From Haloplanus sp. (GTDB lineage: Archaea; Halobacteriota; Halobacteria; Halobacteriales; Haloferacaceae), in NCBI RefSeq assembly GCF_028275055.1, contig NZ_JAQCNJ010000055.1, positions 1 to 41,507 of the forward strand: a stretch of 41,507 bases of DNA, in the 5' to 3' direction. The notes beneath the pieces were generated by a model. That model was not told the origin of the DNA. It was given only the letters and a program-made list of their open reading frames with translations, and did not search any database. Below, one piece after another: positions 32,129 to 40,658 of this stretch (positions are counted from its first letter, which is position 1; the number at the start of each line of letters is the position of its first letter). A program made the translations under genes and the position numbers.

Positions 32129-32232
32129 AACACCTGATTGAACCCACAGCCACGTATAGGCCGGTGTCACCGCCGTCGGAACCGGCACGTCCAGGCGTGT
32201 CGTGTCGCGGTCGGGTCGGAGGCCCGTCGCCA

Positions 32233-32241
32233 ATAGTTAAC
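32233..32241 (+). promoter_or_regulatory. Box A promoter of the PhaB-like gene
   Basis: ATAGTTAAC is centred about 30 bases before the ATG at 32268, giving a leaderless transcript. Confidence 0.4.
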
Positions 32242-32267
32242 ACCCATTACCACACAATGGCACATGT

Positions 32268-33050
32268 ATGTCAGAAACCACCTCGCAACTGGACCCGCTA
32301 AACCCTCGTCCATTGGCCGGCCACACCTGTGTCGTCACGGGGTCATCACGTGGGATCGGGCGGTCCATCGCGTTCGAACTCGCCCGGTGCGGTGCGGACG
32401 TGGCTGTAAACTACCGAAGCTCCGAGGAGGCGGCCGAACGCGTCAAGAAGACCATCGAGGAGAGCGGCGAGAACGCAATCTGTGTACAGGCCGACGTCTC
32501 GGACGCCGCCGCGGTCGAGGGGATGGCCGCCGAGGTCCGCGAGGAATTGGGTGCTGTCGACGTTCTCGTCAACAACGCCGGCATCACCGTCGACCGGAAG
32601 TTCGAGGATATGAGCCACGAGGACTGGGAGCAGGTGATCGACGTGAACCTCGGGGGGACGTTCAACTGCACGAAAGCCTTTTTTGAGGATATTCGGTCGG
32701 GCGACCACGGTCGCCTCATCAACATCTCGAGTGTCGTCGGGCAACAGGGAAACTACGGACAGGCCAACTACGCCGCATCGAAGGGTGGCCTGTTCGCGTT
32801 CACGCGGACGCTCGCGCTCGAACTCGCCTCGGACGGGGCGACCGCCAACTGCGTCGCACCCGGGTTCGTCAGAACCGATATGCTGGAGAAGGTTCCCGAA
32901 CGCGTCCAAGACAACATCCGAAAGAAGATTCCGCTGGACCGGTTCGCCGACCCGGAGGACATCGTCGGCATCGTCAGGTTTCTCGCGAGCGACCACGCCA
33001 ACTACATGACCGGGCAGGTACTCGGCGTCAACGGCGGACTGGAGTGGTGA
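32268..33050 (+). CDS. Beta-ketoacyl reductase of FabG/PhaB type
   Basis: The protein has 260 residues and is a classical SDR. It has TGSSRGIGRSIA for cofactor binding, NNAGITVD, the catalytic Ser in INISSVVG, YAASK for the active-site Tyr and Lys, and the C-terminal MTGQVLGVNGGLEW. Residues N-Y-R-S-S after strand two (VNYRSS) favour NADPH. In haloarchaea such enzymes reduce acetoacetyl-CoA for polyhydroxyalkanoate synthesis or act in fatty-acid-like pathways; no phaC or other PHA gene is in this window, so the pathway is unproven. A box A lies about 30 bases upstream. Confidence 0.87.
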   Translation: MSETTSQLDPLNPRPLAGHTCVVTGSSRGIGRSIAFELARCGADVAVNYRSSEEAAERVKKTIEESGENAICVQADVSDAAAVEGMAAEVREELGAVDVLVNNAGITVDRKFEDMSHEDWEQVIDVNLGGTFNCTKAFFEDIRSGDHGRLINISSVVGQQGNYGQANYAASKGGLFAFTRTLALELASDGATANCVAPGFVRTDMLEKVPERVQDNIRKKIPLDRFADPEDIVGIVRFLASDHANYMTGQVLGVNGGLEW

Positions 33051-33098
33051 GGCGGGGGTCACCCCGGCAATTTTGTTTGTCGGCGTCGACGATCCGAT

Positions 33099-33665
33099 AT
33101 GGCCACCATCGTCGCGATAGCCGGGAGCCTCCGGGCAGAGAGTTACACGCGGACGGCGCTTGACCGCGCTCTCGACGCCGCCGAATCGACCGGCGGGGAC
33201 GCCGAACTGCTCGACCTCCGGGCGTTCGAGTTGCCACCACTAAACCCCGACGTCGACGGGCAGGGTGACAGCGTCGCGTTCACCCGACGCGTCCGGGAGG
33301 CGGACGCGGTACTGCTCGGAACGCCGATGTACCACGGATCGTACTCGGGGGTGTTGAAAAACGCCCTCGATCACTGCGGGTTCGACGAGTTCGGGGGGAA
33401 GACCGTGGGATTGCTCGGCGTCGCCGGCGGGGCCTTTCCCATCACTGCGCTCGATCACCTCCGTTCTGTGTGTCGCGCACTCGACGCGTGGGTGCTTCCC
33501 CACCAAGCCGCGGTCCCTCGCGCGTCGTCGTCGTTCGACGGCGGCGAGTTCGTCGACAACGACATTGAGGACAGGGTCGTGACGCTTGGCCGCCGGGTCG
33601 TCGAGTACGCGACGATCGAGCCCGATACGGAAACGTTCGAGAGCGGCCAGAACGTCGGTGGCTGA
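33099..33665 (+). CDS. NADPH-dependent FMN reductase family flavoprotein
   Basis: The protein has 188 residues and a flavodoxin-like fold. The FMN phosphate loop is GSLRAESYTRTAL near residue 8, and the isoalloxazine loop is the typical GTPMYHGSYSGVLKNALDH near 74-92. LGVAGGAFPITALDHLRSV completes the binding site. Such enzymes reduce FMN, quinones or azo compounds with NAD(P)H in the cytoplasm; the specific substrate is not evident. AATTTTGTTT at 33069-33078 is about 26 bases before the start, so it may be transcribed apart from the reductase upstream. Confidence 0.86.
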   Translation: MATIVAIAGSLRAESYTRTALDRALDAAESTGGDAELLDLRAFELPPLNPDVDGQGDSVAFTRRVREADAVLLGTPMYHGSYSGVLKNALDHCGFDEFGGKTVGLLGVAGGAFPITALDHLRSVCRALDAWVLPHQAAVPRASSSFDGGEFVDNDIEDRVVTLGRRVVEYATIEPDTETFESGQNVGG

Positions 33666-33875
33666 CGACGGGACGACACGCCACAGTCGGTCGCGGTGCC
33701 CCGTTCGTGTTCGCCAATTATGCTTGTTCCCCGGTGATACGAAACCTTCGACCGTTCGTCGTGGGTGTGACCACCGGATGGCCTTCCGAGCAAAGGGCGA
33801 CGGCGACGGTCTGGCGAACGCCGTGTCGGCCGCCGGACCAGAACCCATTTGACCGGCGGCCGCCCACATCGCACC

Positions 33876-34469
33876 GTGACGACGTGGGTCGAAAACCCTA
33901 GCGGGGGACGGGATCGCGGACCGCGCGGCATCGCCCGCGCGTGGCTCGAGGTGGTGACGCGACCGCGACGCTTCTTCGATAACGGGGTCGCGGCCGGCGA
34001 TCAGGCGCCGGGACTCGTCTTCGCCGTCGTGATGGCGGTCGGTTACGCCGTCCTCCTCGCGGTGGTCGATCCGGGTCGGTTTCCGGTGAGCGGTCCGATC
34101 CGCGCCGGCGTCACCATCCTTCTGGTCGGCGTGCTGATCGCACCGGCGATCCTCCACCTGCTGGCGGCGCTCCAGACCATCGCGTTGATGATCGTCGTCC
34201 GTGACCGGGCGGGGGTGAGCGAGACGGTGCAGGTACTCGGCTACGCGACCGCACCCTGTCCGCTCGCCGCCGTTCCGGTCCCCGGACTCCGGGCGGCGTG
34301 TTGTCTGTACGGGGCCGCCTTGCTCGTGATCGGACTCGCGACCATCCACGACACGACCCGATGGCGGGCGAGTCTCACCGGCACACTCCCGGCAACCCTG
34401 CTCTTTGGCTACGGCTTCGGTGGTGTCGGCGCTCTAACCACCCTGTTGCGGGCGTGGTACATCATCTGA
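33876..34469 (+). CDS. Yip1-domain membrane protein
   Basis: The protein has 197 residues from GTG 33876 (VTTWVENPSGGRDRG). A short amphipathic N-terminus with ARAWLEVVTRPRRFFDNGV, typical for prokaryotic Yip1-domain proteins, precedes five membrane helices (from about 45 to 195). The Pro-rich loop GYATAPCPLAAVPVPGL is also characteristic. The function in archaea is unknown. The preceding 210 bases (33666-33875) hold no gene I can support. They contain one TATA-like AATTATGC near 33716-33723, far from this start. A longer in-frame start would use a rare codon, so the GTG is preferred. Confidence 0.68.
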   Translation: MTTWVENPSGGRDRGPRGIARAWLEVVTRPRRFFDNGVAAGDQAPGLVFAVVMAVGYAVLLAVVDPGRFPVSGPIRAGVTILLVGVLIAPAILHLLAALQTIALMIVVRDRAGVSETVQVLGYATAPCPLAAVPVPGLRAACCLYGAALLVIGLATIHDTTRWRASLTGTLPATLLFGYGFGGVGALTTLLRAWYII

Positions 34470-34501
34470 CAGGGTATCGGCGGTCGAACAGTTTCGACAA
34501 T

Positions 34502-34510
34502 CGTTTTAGG
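34502..34510 (+). promoter_or_regulatory. Box A promoter of the S1/OB/DHH gene
   Basis: CGTTTTAGG lies about 27 bases before the ATG at 34533. Confidence 0.45.
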
Positions 34511-34532
34511 GTGTGGCCACTCCATTGTATCA

Positions 34533-36638
34533 ATGGATTGGATCACCCACGAAGAAGACGTCTGGTTTGATTTCCGCGGTTCCAGCCCGGACCAGCTGGT
34601 ATCGGGGCGGTATTACAAAGGGACGGTCGACGGATTCGCCGACTTCGGCGTGTTCGTCGACCTCTCGCCCGGTGTGACCGGGCTGCTCCACCGGAGCGAA
34701 CTCGACCGTCGGTTGGAGAGTCTCGACTGGGACGCCGGCGATACGGTGTTCGTCCAGGTGAAAAACGTTCGCGACAACGGCAACGTCGACCTCGCGTGGT
34801 CGAAACGACAGTCGGACGGCGAGTTCCGTGGCGCGCAGGTCCACGACCCCGACGGTGATGCGGACGGTGAGCCGATCGAGTCCGACGACGACGACGACGA
34901 CGGTCCCGTCCGAAAGACGCCAACGGCCCGGAACGACGGGGACGACGAGGCCGAGGAGGCCGACCGCGGGAGCGCGCGCACAGGGACAACGGCGACACCG
35001 GAGGCCGACGATGTCGACGTCGCCGACGGCGACCGTGGCAACGGCTCGACCGCGGCGGTGGCGACGGAGGACCACGACGCCGACCGGGCGCACGGAGACG
35101 GGAACGAGAACGGAGGCGAAAACGACGTGACCGGCGCACACGAACACGTCGACGCCGCCACGCTCGACGATCACATCGGCGAGACGGTGGGCCTCGAAGG
35201 CGAAATCGTCAGTATCCGGCAGACCAGCGGTCCGACGGTGTTCGAACTCCGGGACGACACGGGTGTCATCGACTGCGCGGCGTTTGTCGAGGCCGGCGTT
35301 CGCGCCTATCCCGAGGTCGAGGTCGGAAACGTGGTCCGCCTCGACGGCGAGGTTGAGCGGCGTTACGACGAACTGCAGGTCGAGACCGAGGCGCTCTCGG
35401 TGCTCGACGGCGAGGACGCGGCGGCCGTCGAGCAGCGACTCGCCGACGCGCTGACGGCCGAGGCCCGCCCCGAGTCGGTGACCGAACTGGGCGATCACGA
35501 CGCCATCGACGCCGTCGACGACGCCCTTCTCGACGCGGCGGAGACGATCCGGCGTGCGATACTCGAGTCCCGGCCCGTGGTGGTCCGTCACGCCGCGACG
35601 GCCGACGGCTACGTCGCCGGCGCGGCCGTCGAGCGAGCCGTTTTGCCGCTGATTCGGGACGAACACGCCGCCGCCGAGGCGGAGTATCACTACTTCACGC
35701 GACGACCCCTTGAAGACGCCGTCTACGACATGGACGACGCGACCAACGACGTGACGCGGATGTTGCAGGACCGCGACCGACACGACGAGAAGCTCCCGCT
35801 GGTGTTGCTCGTCGGGACGGGCAGTACGGTCGAATCCAGCGATGGGCTGGGACTGCTCGGCATCTACGGCGCTCAGCGGGTCGTCGTCGACGCCGAGGTT
35901 GCCGACGCGGCCGTGGCCGAGGACTGCGACGCCATCGTCAACCCCGGGCTCGCGGGCGCAGACGCGGCCGACCTCTCGACGGGGTCGCTCGCGGCGACGC
36001 TGGCGGCGACGGTTACCCCCGACGTCAGCGACGACCTCGCACACCTGCCGGCCATCTCCTACTGGGGCGAGACGCCAGAGACGTTCACTGACCTCGCCGC
36101 CGACGCCGGCTACAACGCTGACCGGACACGCGAACTCCGCGAGGCGATCGCGCTGGAGGCGTACTACCAGTCCTACGAGGACAAGCGCGAACTCATCACG
36201 GATCTGTTGTTCGACGACGCCGGCGGACTGGCCGGCCACATCAGCGAGCAGTTCCGGCAGAAACTCGATGAGGAAATCGACACCGCGACCGCCAACCTCG
36301 ACCGGCGGGCGGGCGACGTGACCGTCGACGTTCTCGACACCGACGCCTACACACACAGCTTCGACTTCCCGCCGACGGCGCTGCTGATCGACGCGCTTCA
36401 CCGCCGCCGAAGCGCCAATGATGACCACCTGACGGTGGGTGTCGGCACGGACGAACTCTACCTCCGCGACGACCGTGGCCTCGACGTACGAGGTGTCGCC
36501 GCCGACGCCGCGGAGCGCGTCGCCGACGCCGGTATCACCGCCGCGAGCGTCCGCGACGGTCGCATCGAGTTCCTTTCCGGCCGCCGCGACGACGCCGTCG
36601 ACGCGGTTATCGACGCCGCGACCGACCGGCTGGCCTGA
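34533..36638 (+). CDS. S1/OB-fold/DHH-domain protein with degenerate DHH motifs (RecJ-like)
   Basis: The protein has 701 residues. An S1 RNA-binding domain (about 25-95: YYKGTVDGFADFGVFVDLSPGVTG split across the fold) is followed by an acidic linker (100-205). A second OB-fold comes next (210-285: GLEGEIVSIRQTSGPTVFEL), then a DHH-type phosphoesterase-like domain (340-560) and a C-terminal domain (to 701). In active RecJ/GAN proteins motif I reads HxDxDG and a later strand ends in DHH. Here they are RHAATADG (H353, T356, D358) and VVVDAE (D453-A454-E455), so metal-binding residues are missing. It may be an inactive, Cdc45-like nucleic-acid-binding relative. Confidence 0.78.
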   Translation: MDWITHEEDVWFDFRGSSPDQLVSGRYYKGTVDGFADFGVFVDLSPGVTGLLHRSELDRRLESLDWDAGDTVFVQVKNVRDNGNVDLAWSKRQSDGEFRGAQVHDPDGDADGEPIESDDDDDDGPVRKTPTARNDGDDEAEEADRGSARTGTTATPEADDVDVADGDRGNGSTAAVATEDHDADRAHGDGNENGGENDVTGAHEHVDAATLDDHIGETVGLEGEIVSIRQTSGPTVFELRDDTGVIDCAAFVEAGVRAYPEVEVGNVVRLDGEVERRYDELQVETEALSVLDGEDAAAVEQRLADALTAEARPESVTELGDHDAIDAVDDALLDAAETIRRAILESRPVVVRHAATADGYVAGAAVERAVLPLIRDEHAAAEAEYHYFTRRPLEDAVYDMDDATNDVTRMLQDRDRHDEKLPLVLLVGTGSTVESSDGLGLLGIYGAQRVVVDAEVADAAVAEDCDAIVNPGLAGADAADLSTGSLAATLAATVTPDVSDDLAHLPAISYWGETPETFTDLAADAGYNADRTRELREAIALEAYYQSYEDKRELITDLLFDDAGGLAGHISEQFRQKLDEEIDTATANLDRRAGDVTVDVLDTDAYTHSFDFPPTALLIDALHRRRSANDDHLTVGVGTDELYLRDDRGLDVRGVAADAAERVADAGITAASVRDGRIEFLSGRRDDAVDAVIDAATDRLA

Positions 36639-36687
36639 TCGGGCGGAGCGACACCCTTAACTCCGCGACCCGACGATTCGTGACCGA

Positions 36688-36717
36688 ATGACGGGCACCG
36701 GGAGGACCGACCAGTGA
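36688..36717 (+). CDS. Tiny upstream ORF overlapping the elp3 start
   Basis: A nine-codon frame (MTGTGRTDQ) starts at ATG 36688, about 30 bases after CCCTTAACT, the spacing expected for a leaderless start. Its TGA overlaps the GTG of elp3 (GTGA). The sequence GGGAGG inside it is placed to act as the ribosome binding site of elp3. It may couple or regulate elp3 translation; it could also be chance. Confidence 0.3.
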   Translation: MTGTGRTDQ

Positions 36718-38420
36718 GCACGGACTCCGATCCCGAACCGGAACACAGCGAGGCGTTCGAGCGCGTCTGTGAGACCCTCGTTGAACGCATCCTCGACGGC
36801 GAGGTGGGGCGCGACGATCTCGAAGCCGCGAAACTCGACGCCTGCTCAACGCACTCGGCGGCGAAGGTGCCGAAAAACACACACATTCTCCGGCATGCAC
36901 CCGACGACCGGCGGGACGAGGTGCGATCGGTCGTCCAGCGCAAACCCGTCCGTACCGCCTCGGGCGTCTCGCCCGTGGCGATCATGACCGCACCACACAT
37001 GTGCCCACACGGGAAATGCCTCTACTGTCCCGGCGGGCCGGCCTCGGAGTTCGACAGCGCCCAGAGCTACACGGGCCACGAACCCGCCGCGGCGCGGGGC
37101 GAGCAGAACGACTACGACCCGTACGGACAGGTGACCCTGCGGCTCGAACAGCTCAGACACATCGGCCACCCCGTCGACAAGGTCGAACTCATCCTCATGG
37201 GTGGGACGATGACCGCCCGAAGCCACGACTACCAGGAGTGGTTCGTCAAGCGAGCGTTGCAGGCGCTCAACGAGTACGACACCGACTCGACGCCGAACCC
37301 GGCGGAGGGGCGGAGCTTCGCCGAAGCGGACCCCGAGTTCCGGTATCTGGAGGACGTGATCGCCGACAACGAGACGGCCGCCGTCCGGAATATCGGTACG
37401 ACCTTCGAGACCAAACCGGACTGGTGTGGGCCGGAGCAGATCGACCGGATGCTCCGACTCGGGGGGACGAAAGTGGAGGTGGGTGTCCAGACCACATACG
37501 AGCGGATCAACCGCGAGATGCACCGTGGCCACGGCGTGCAGGCGTCGATCGACGCCAACCGCCGCCTGCGCGACGCCGGGTTCAAGATCGGCTTCCACAT
37601 GATGCCCGGCCAACCGGGGATGACCGAGGAGATGTGTCTGGAGGACTTCCGACAACTGTTCGAGGACCCGCGGTGGCGGCCGGACTATCTGAAGATCTAC
37701 CCCACCCTCGTTGTCCGGGGGACCCGCATCTACGACCGGTGGCGACGCGACGAGTTCGACCCGCTTTCCAACGACCAGGCCGCCGACCTTGTGGCCGAGG
37801 TGATGGGTCTCATCCCGAAATACACCCGCCTGCAACGGGTCCAGCGGGATATCCCTGCCGACCACATCGACGCCGGTGTCTGGAAGTCGAACCTGCGGCA
37901 ACTGGCCGAAGGGCGGGCCGAAAAGAAGGGGATCACCCCCCGGGATATTCGTGCCCGCGAGGTCGGTCACAACGACGCCGACCCGGATCCCGACCGGCTC
38001 GAACTCGGCGTGACCACCTACGAGGCCGGCGGCGGCACCGAACACTTTCTCAGTGTCGAGGACCCCGAGGCGGATCTACTGATCGGGTTCTGTCGTTTGC
38101 GGTTCCCGAACGGCCCCATCCGGCGCGAACTCGACGACGCCGCACTCGTGCGGGAACTCCACGTGTACGGGAGCGAGGCCGGCATCCGCGAGACCGGCAA
38201 CGGCGAAAACGGCGACGGGGGCGACTGGCAACACCGCGGCTACGGTCGTCGCCTGTTGGAGCGTGCCGAGGAGTTGGCGGCCGAGGCCGGGTACGGCAAG
38301 GTGAGTGTCATCAGCGGGATCGGCGTCCGGCGGTACTACCGCGAGAAGTTGGGCTACCACCAGGACGGCCCGTACGTCTCGAAGCACCTCGGGCGGGGGC
38401 CACCGACGCGGCCGGGGTGA
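36714..38420 (+). CDS. elp3: Elp3 tRNA-uridine modification enzyme
   Basis: The protein has 568 residues. The radical SAM cluster is C97-x4-C102-x2-C105 (CPHGKCLYC), with GGPASEF after it. Further Elp3 segments are LMGGTMTARSHDYQEWFVK, IGTTFETKPDWC, GVQTTYERINREMHRGHG and GFHMMPGQPGMT. A C-terminal acetyl-CoA-binding GNAT domain (about 440-568) contains RELHVYGSE and HRGYGRRLLERAEELA. Elp3 starts 5-carboxymethyl-type modification of wobble uridine in tRNA; archaea use it alone, without the other Elongator subunits. GTG 36714 is preceded at 8 bases by GGGAGG, a ribosome binding site placed for this start. Confidence 0.94.
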   Translation: MSTDSDPEPEHSEAFERVCETLVERILDGEVGRDDLEAAKLDACSTHSAAKVPKNTHILRHAPDDRRDEVRSVVQRKPVRTASGVSPVAIMTAPHMCPHGKCLYCPGGPASEFDSAQSYTGHEPAAARGEQNDYDPYGQVTLRLEQLRHIGHPVDKVELILMGGTMTARSHDYQEWFVKRALQALNEYDTDSTPNPAEGRSFAEADPEFRYLEDVIADNETAAVRNIGTTFETKPDWCGPEQIDRMLRLGGTKVEVGVQTTYERINREMHRGHGVQASIDANRRLRDAGFKIGFHMMPGQPGMTEEMCLEDFRQLFEDPRWRPDYLKIYPTLVVRGTRIYDRWRRDEFDPLSNDQAADLVAEVMGLIPKYTRLQRVQRDIPADHIDAGVWKSNLRQLAEGRAEKKGITPRDIRAREVGHNDADPDPDRLELGVTTYEAGGGTEHFLSVEDPEADLLIGFCRLRFPNGPIRRELDDAALVRELHVYGSEAGIRETGNGENGDGGDWQHRGYGRRLLERAEELAAEAGYGKVSVISGIGVRRYYREKLGYHQDGPYVSKHLGRGPPTRPG

Positions 38421-38451
38421 GGTTGAAGACGGCGGGCCGCGAATCGAACGC

Positions 38452-38997
38452 GTGACCCGTCCGGACGACTCGGCTGCCGACCGGCGACACAACCGCCTCG
38501 ACCGCACCCCGACCAATGGGCCGCGAAACTCGTTGTGGGGGTGGACAGAGATACGCCACCCGATCCGGGTGACGGTGAACTATCTCGTCGTCTGGCTGAT
38601 CCGCGTCTCGCCGAGCCTGCGGGCGAAAAACTGGTTGCTCCGACGGCTCGGTGCGACCGTCGGCTCCGGTGTGGCGATCGGACTGGAGGCGACGCCCGAC
38701 GTGTTCTGGCCGGAACTCGTGACGCTCGAAGCCGACGCCATCGTCGGGTACGACGCGACACTGCTTTGTCACGAGTTTCTGCAGGACGAGTACCGGACGG
38801 GCGAGGTGGTGATCGGCGAACGGGCGATGATCGGCGCCGGTGCGGTGGTTCTGCCGGGCGTGGAGGTGGGCGCGGACGCGACGGTCGCGGCCAACTCGCT
38901 GGTCGTCGAGGACGTGCCCCCGGACACCACCGTCGCCGGCGTGCCGGCGCGGCCAGCGGAGAACGGCGTTGGCGGGCGTGGTCGAGGTCAGGAGTGA
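38452..38997 (+). CDS. Hexapeptide-repeat acyltransferase
   Basis: The protein has 181 residues. An N-terminal amphipathic or hydrophobic region (IRVTVNYLVVWLIRVSPSL) precedes a left-handed beta-helix with imperfect hexapeptide turns (VGSGVAIG, VIGERAMIGAGAVVLPGVEV, ADATVAANSLV). The loop HEFLQDEYRTGEV carries the likely catalytic His. The C-terminal VAGVPARP is typical of trimeric sugar O-acetyltransferases of the maltose/galactoside type. The acceptor is unknown; the hydrophobic segment hints at a membrane-lipid-linked sugar or peripheral membrane binding. GTG 38452 is the only start that keeps the protein at family size. It overlaps the convergent mscS gene by 10 bases. Confidence 0.8.
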   Translation: MTRPDDSAADRRHNRLDRTPTNGPRNSLWGWTEIRHPIRVTVNYLVVWLIRVSPSLRAKNWLLRRLGATVGSGVAIGLEATPDVFWPELVTLEADAIVGYDATLLCHEFLQDEYRTGEVVIGERAMIGAGAVVLPGVEVGADATVAANSLVVEDVPPDTTVAGVPARPAENGVGGRGRGQE

Positions 38998-39770
38998 ATG
39001 CGGACGAACCCGTCGGTGAACACCTTGCTGTTCGGGAACACGTGTTCCTCGCCGTCGGTTTCGACGTGTGTGACAAACAGGTCCATCTCCTGGACGATGC
39101 CCCGAACGTCGCCGATCCGGATCTCGTCGCCGATGGTGTACGGTTGGCGGAGGAGGAGGTAGGTGCCGACCGCGCCGGCCGAGAGCAGGTGTCGGAAGGC
39201 GAGGCCGCCGAGAAAGACCAAGGCGAAGACGTAGGCTCCGAGCAGGATGATGAGCGCGGCGGTGGCGACACCGACCTGTCCGAGGGCGATCAGCGCGGCC
39301 AAATAAAAGACACTGTACTTGGCTACCACGGGAAGAACGCCGGTCTGTGGGAGTTTCACTCCCCGGAACCGCTCGGAAACGAGTAGCTCTGCCTTATCAC
39401 CGACCACCACCCCAACGATGAGAACGATCACGGCGACAAAGAGTCGCGGGAGAAAGCCGGCGACGGCGTTCCAGAACTGTGCGACGTAATCGACGTCGGC
39501 GACGCCGATGGCGGCAAACAGCCCGATGCCGAAAACGAAGTAGCCGGCGATGGCCGCGAGGATAGCGACGGTCGAGGTCCCGAACTCGCGGGCCGTCCGC
39601 TCGAAGGTCGTCCCCTCGATGACGACCGGGACCCCCGCCCGCCTGAGCAACCGGCCGGTGAGAAGACGGGCCAGCCAACCCAGAACGAGACCGGTGACGG
39701 CAGTCGCGAACGCGAACCAGAGACGGAGCGGCACGGCCGTGACGACGCGACCGATCGGACCGCCCTGCAT
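38988..39770 (-). CDS. Small MscS-like mechanosensitive channel, co-transcribed with dacZ
   Basis: The protein has 260 residues with four hydrophobic segments (about 9-30, 53-77, 92-112 and 135-185). The last leads into the MscS pore and beta domain: RQPYTIGDEIRIGDVRGIVQEM and VFPNSKVF. The C-terminal alpha/beta domain of full MscS is missing, so it is a short form. Its ATG lies one base after the dacZ stop, so it should be made in step with the diadenylate cyclase. c-di-AMP controls osmotic balance in many prokaryotes, so the pairing suggests a c-di-AMP-linked osmotic valve; this is inference from gene order. Confidence 0.82.
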   Translation of the reverse strand: MQGGPIGRVVTAVPLRLWFAFATAVTGLVLGWLARLLTGRLLRRAGVPVVIEGTTFERTAREFGTSTVAILAAIAGYFVFGIGLFAAIGVADVDYVAQFWNAVAGFLPRLFVAVIVLIVGVVVGDKAELLVSERFRGVKLPQTGVLPVVAKYSVFYLAALIALGQVGVATAALIILLGAYVFALVFLGGLAFRHLLSAGAVGTYLLLRQPYTIGDEIRIGDVRGIVQEMDLFVTHVETDGEEHVFPNSKVFTDGFVRIHS

Positions 39771-39771
39771 C

Positions 39772-40581
39772 TCAGTACTCCTCCGGGTCGATCTCCAGAA
39801 TGAGATTTCCGGCCTTGAACGCCCGGACCATCCCGTCTGACTCCGACAGAACGATGGCGATGGCGTTGGTGTCACGGGTGATCGCCCCGCCGGCCATGTG
39901 GCGCGCACCCAGCCCTTTCGGGATGTCGACACCCTCGGCGGAGGGTTCGAGATACCGGTACGCCGAGACGATTTTCCCCGAGTCGGAGACGACGAACGCG
40001 CCGTCAAGCCGGGAGAACTCCTTGAGCATCACATTCACGATGGGGTCGCCGACGTGGACGTGAGATTTCTCGAAGGGGTTGTATGAAAGCGGCCGGGACT
40101 TGTTCATCACCTTGCCTGCGTCGCCAACGACGAAGAGTGCGCCGACGGGCTTACCCTTCTGCCCTTTCTTCCCGAGACCGATGGCCACGTCGAACACGTC
40201 GCGAACGACCCCCGAATCGGCTCTGGAGTCGGTGAACAGATCGTAGACGCCGGAGCGAACGGAGTCGTCGACTCGGACCCGAAGCAGGCTGTCCGGGTCG
40301 TCGTCGAACACCGACACCGAGCAGGCAACCGTGTCGCCCTCCGTGACGAACCCCCGATCCATCGCCCCCTCGATGCCGAACTTGACTCGGTCACGGACGT
40401 TGTCGAAGGTCAGGGGCAGTTCGACAAAGGCGTCCGCGTTGACGGTGTTTTCGGCGGCGACAACCGTCAGTTCGACGTCGCCGTCTGCGAACCGCTCGTA
40501 GTACGACGCCGACGGGGAGAACAGAAACAACCGGTCGACACCGTCGACGAAATCATCGAGCGATTCCCGTAGCGTTGCCAT
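39772..40581 (-). CDS. dacZ: Diadenylate cyclase
   Basis: The protein has 269 residues. It makes cyclic di-AMP from two ATP. The C-terminal DAC domain (about 120-265) has the DGA motif in RLDGAFVVSDSG and GLGARHMAGGAITRD, where bacterial enzymes usually have RHR. NKSRPLSYNPFEKSHVHV and PIVNVMLKEFSRL are typical of archaeal DacZ. The N-terminal about 110 residues form the archaeal-specific domain. In Haloferax DacZ is required for normal growth and osmotic control. A box A (about 40604-40613) gives a leaderless start at 40581. The downstream mscS gene is coupled. Confidence 0.92.
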   Translation of the reverse strand: MATLRESLDDFVDGVDRLFLFSPSASYYERFADGDVELTVVAAENTVNADAFVELPLTFDNVRDRVKFGIEGAMDRGFVTEGDTVACSVSVFDDDPDSLLRVRVDDSVRSGVYDLFTDSRADSGVVRDVFDVAIGLGKKGQKGKPVGALFVVGDAGKVMNKSRPLSYNPFEKSHVHVGDPIVNVMLKEFSRLDGAFVVSDSGKIVSAYRYLEPSAEGVDIPKGLGARHMAGGAITRDTNAIAIVLSESDGMVRAFKAGNLILEIDPEEY

Positions 40582-40603
40582 TGACAGGACGACGAGACAC
40601 GTC

Positions 40604-40613
40604 GAAATAAAGG
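40604..40613 (-). promoter_or_regulatory. Box A promoter of the dacZ-mscS operon
   Basis: On the minus strand CCTTTATTTC lies about 28 bases before the dacZ ATG. Confidence 0.45.
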
Positions 40614-40658
40614 TTTATGACGCGTCGCGTATCCCGCCACCGGCGGCCGACACTCGCC

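Noticed and set aside
33666-33875. 210-base gap that might hide an RNA gene
   Set aside because: No cloverleaf, box C/D pattern or compact hairpin could be recognised by eye, and no downstream gene start fits its TATA-like element.
34530-36428. 632-codon open frame on the minus strand opposite the DHH gene
   Set aside because: High-GC antisense shadow: composition is Val/Arg/Asp-biased, there are no domains, and the plus frame has clear S1 and OB folds.
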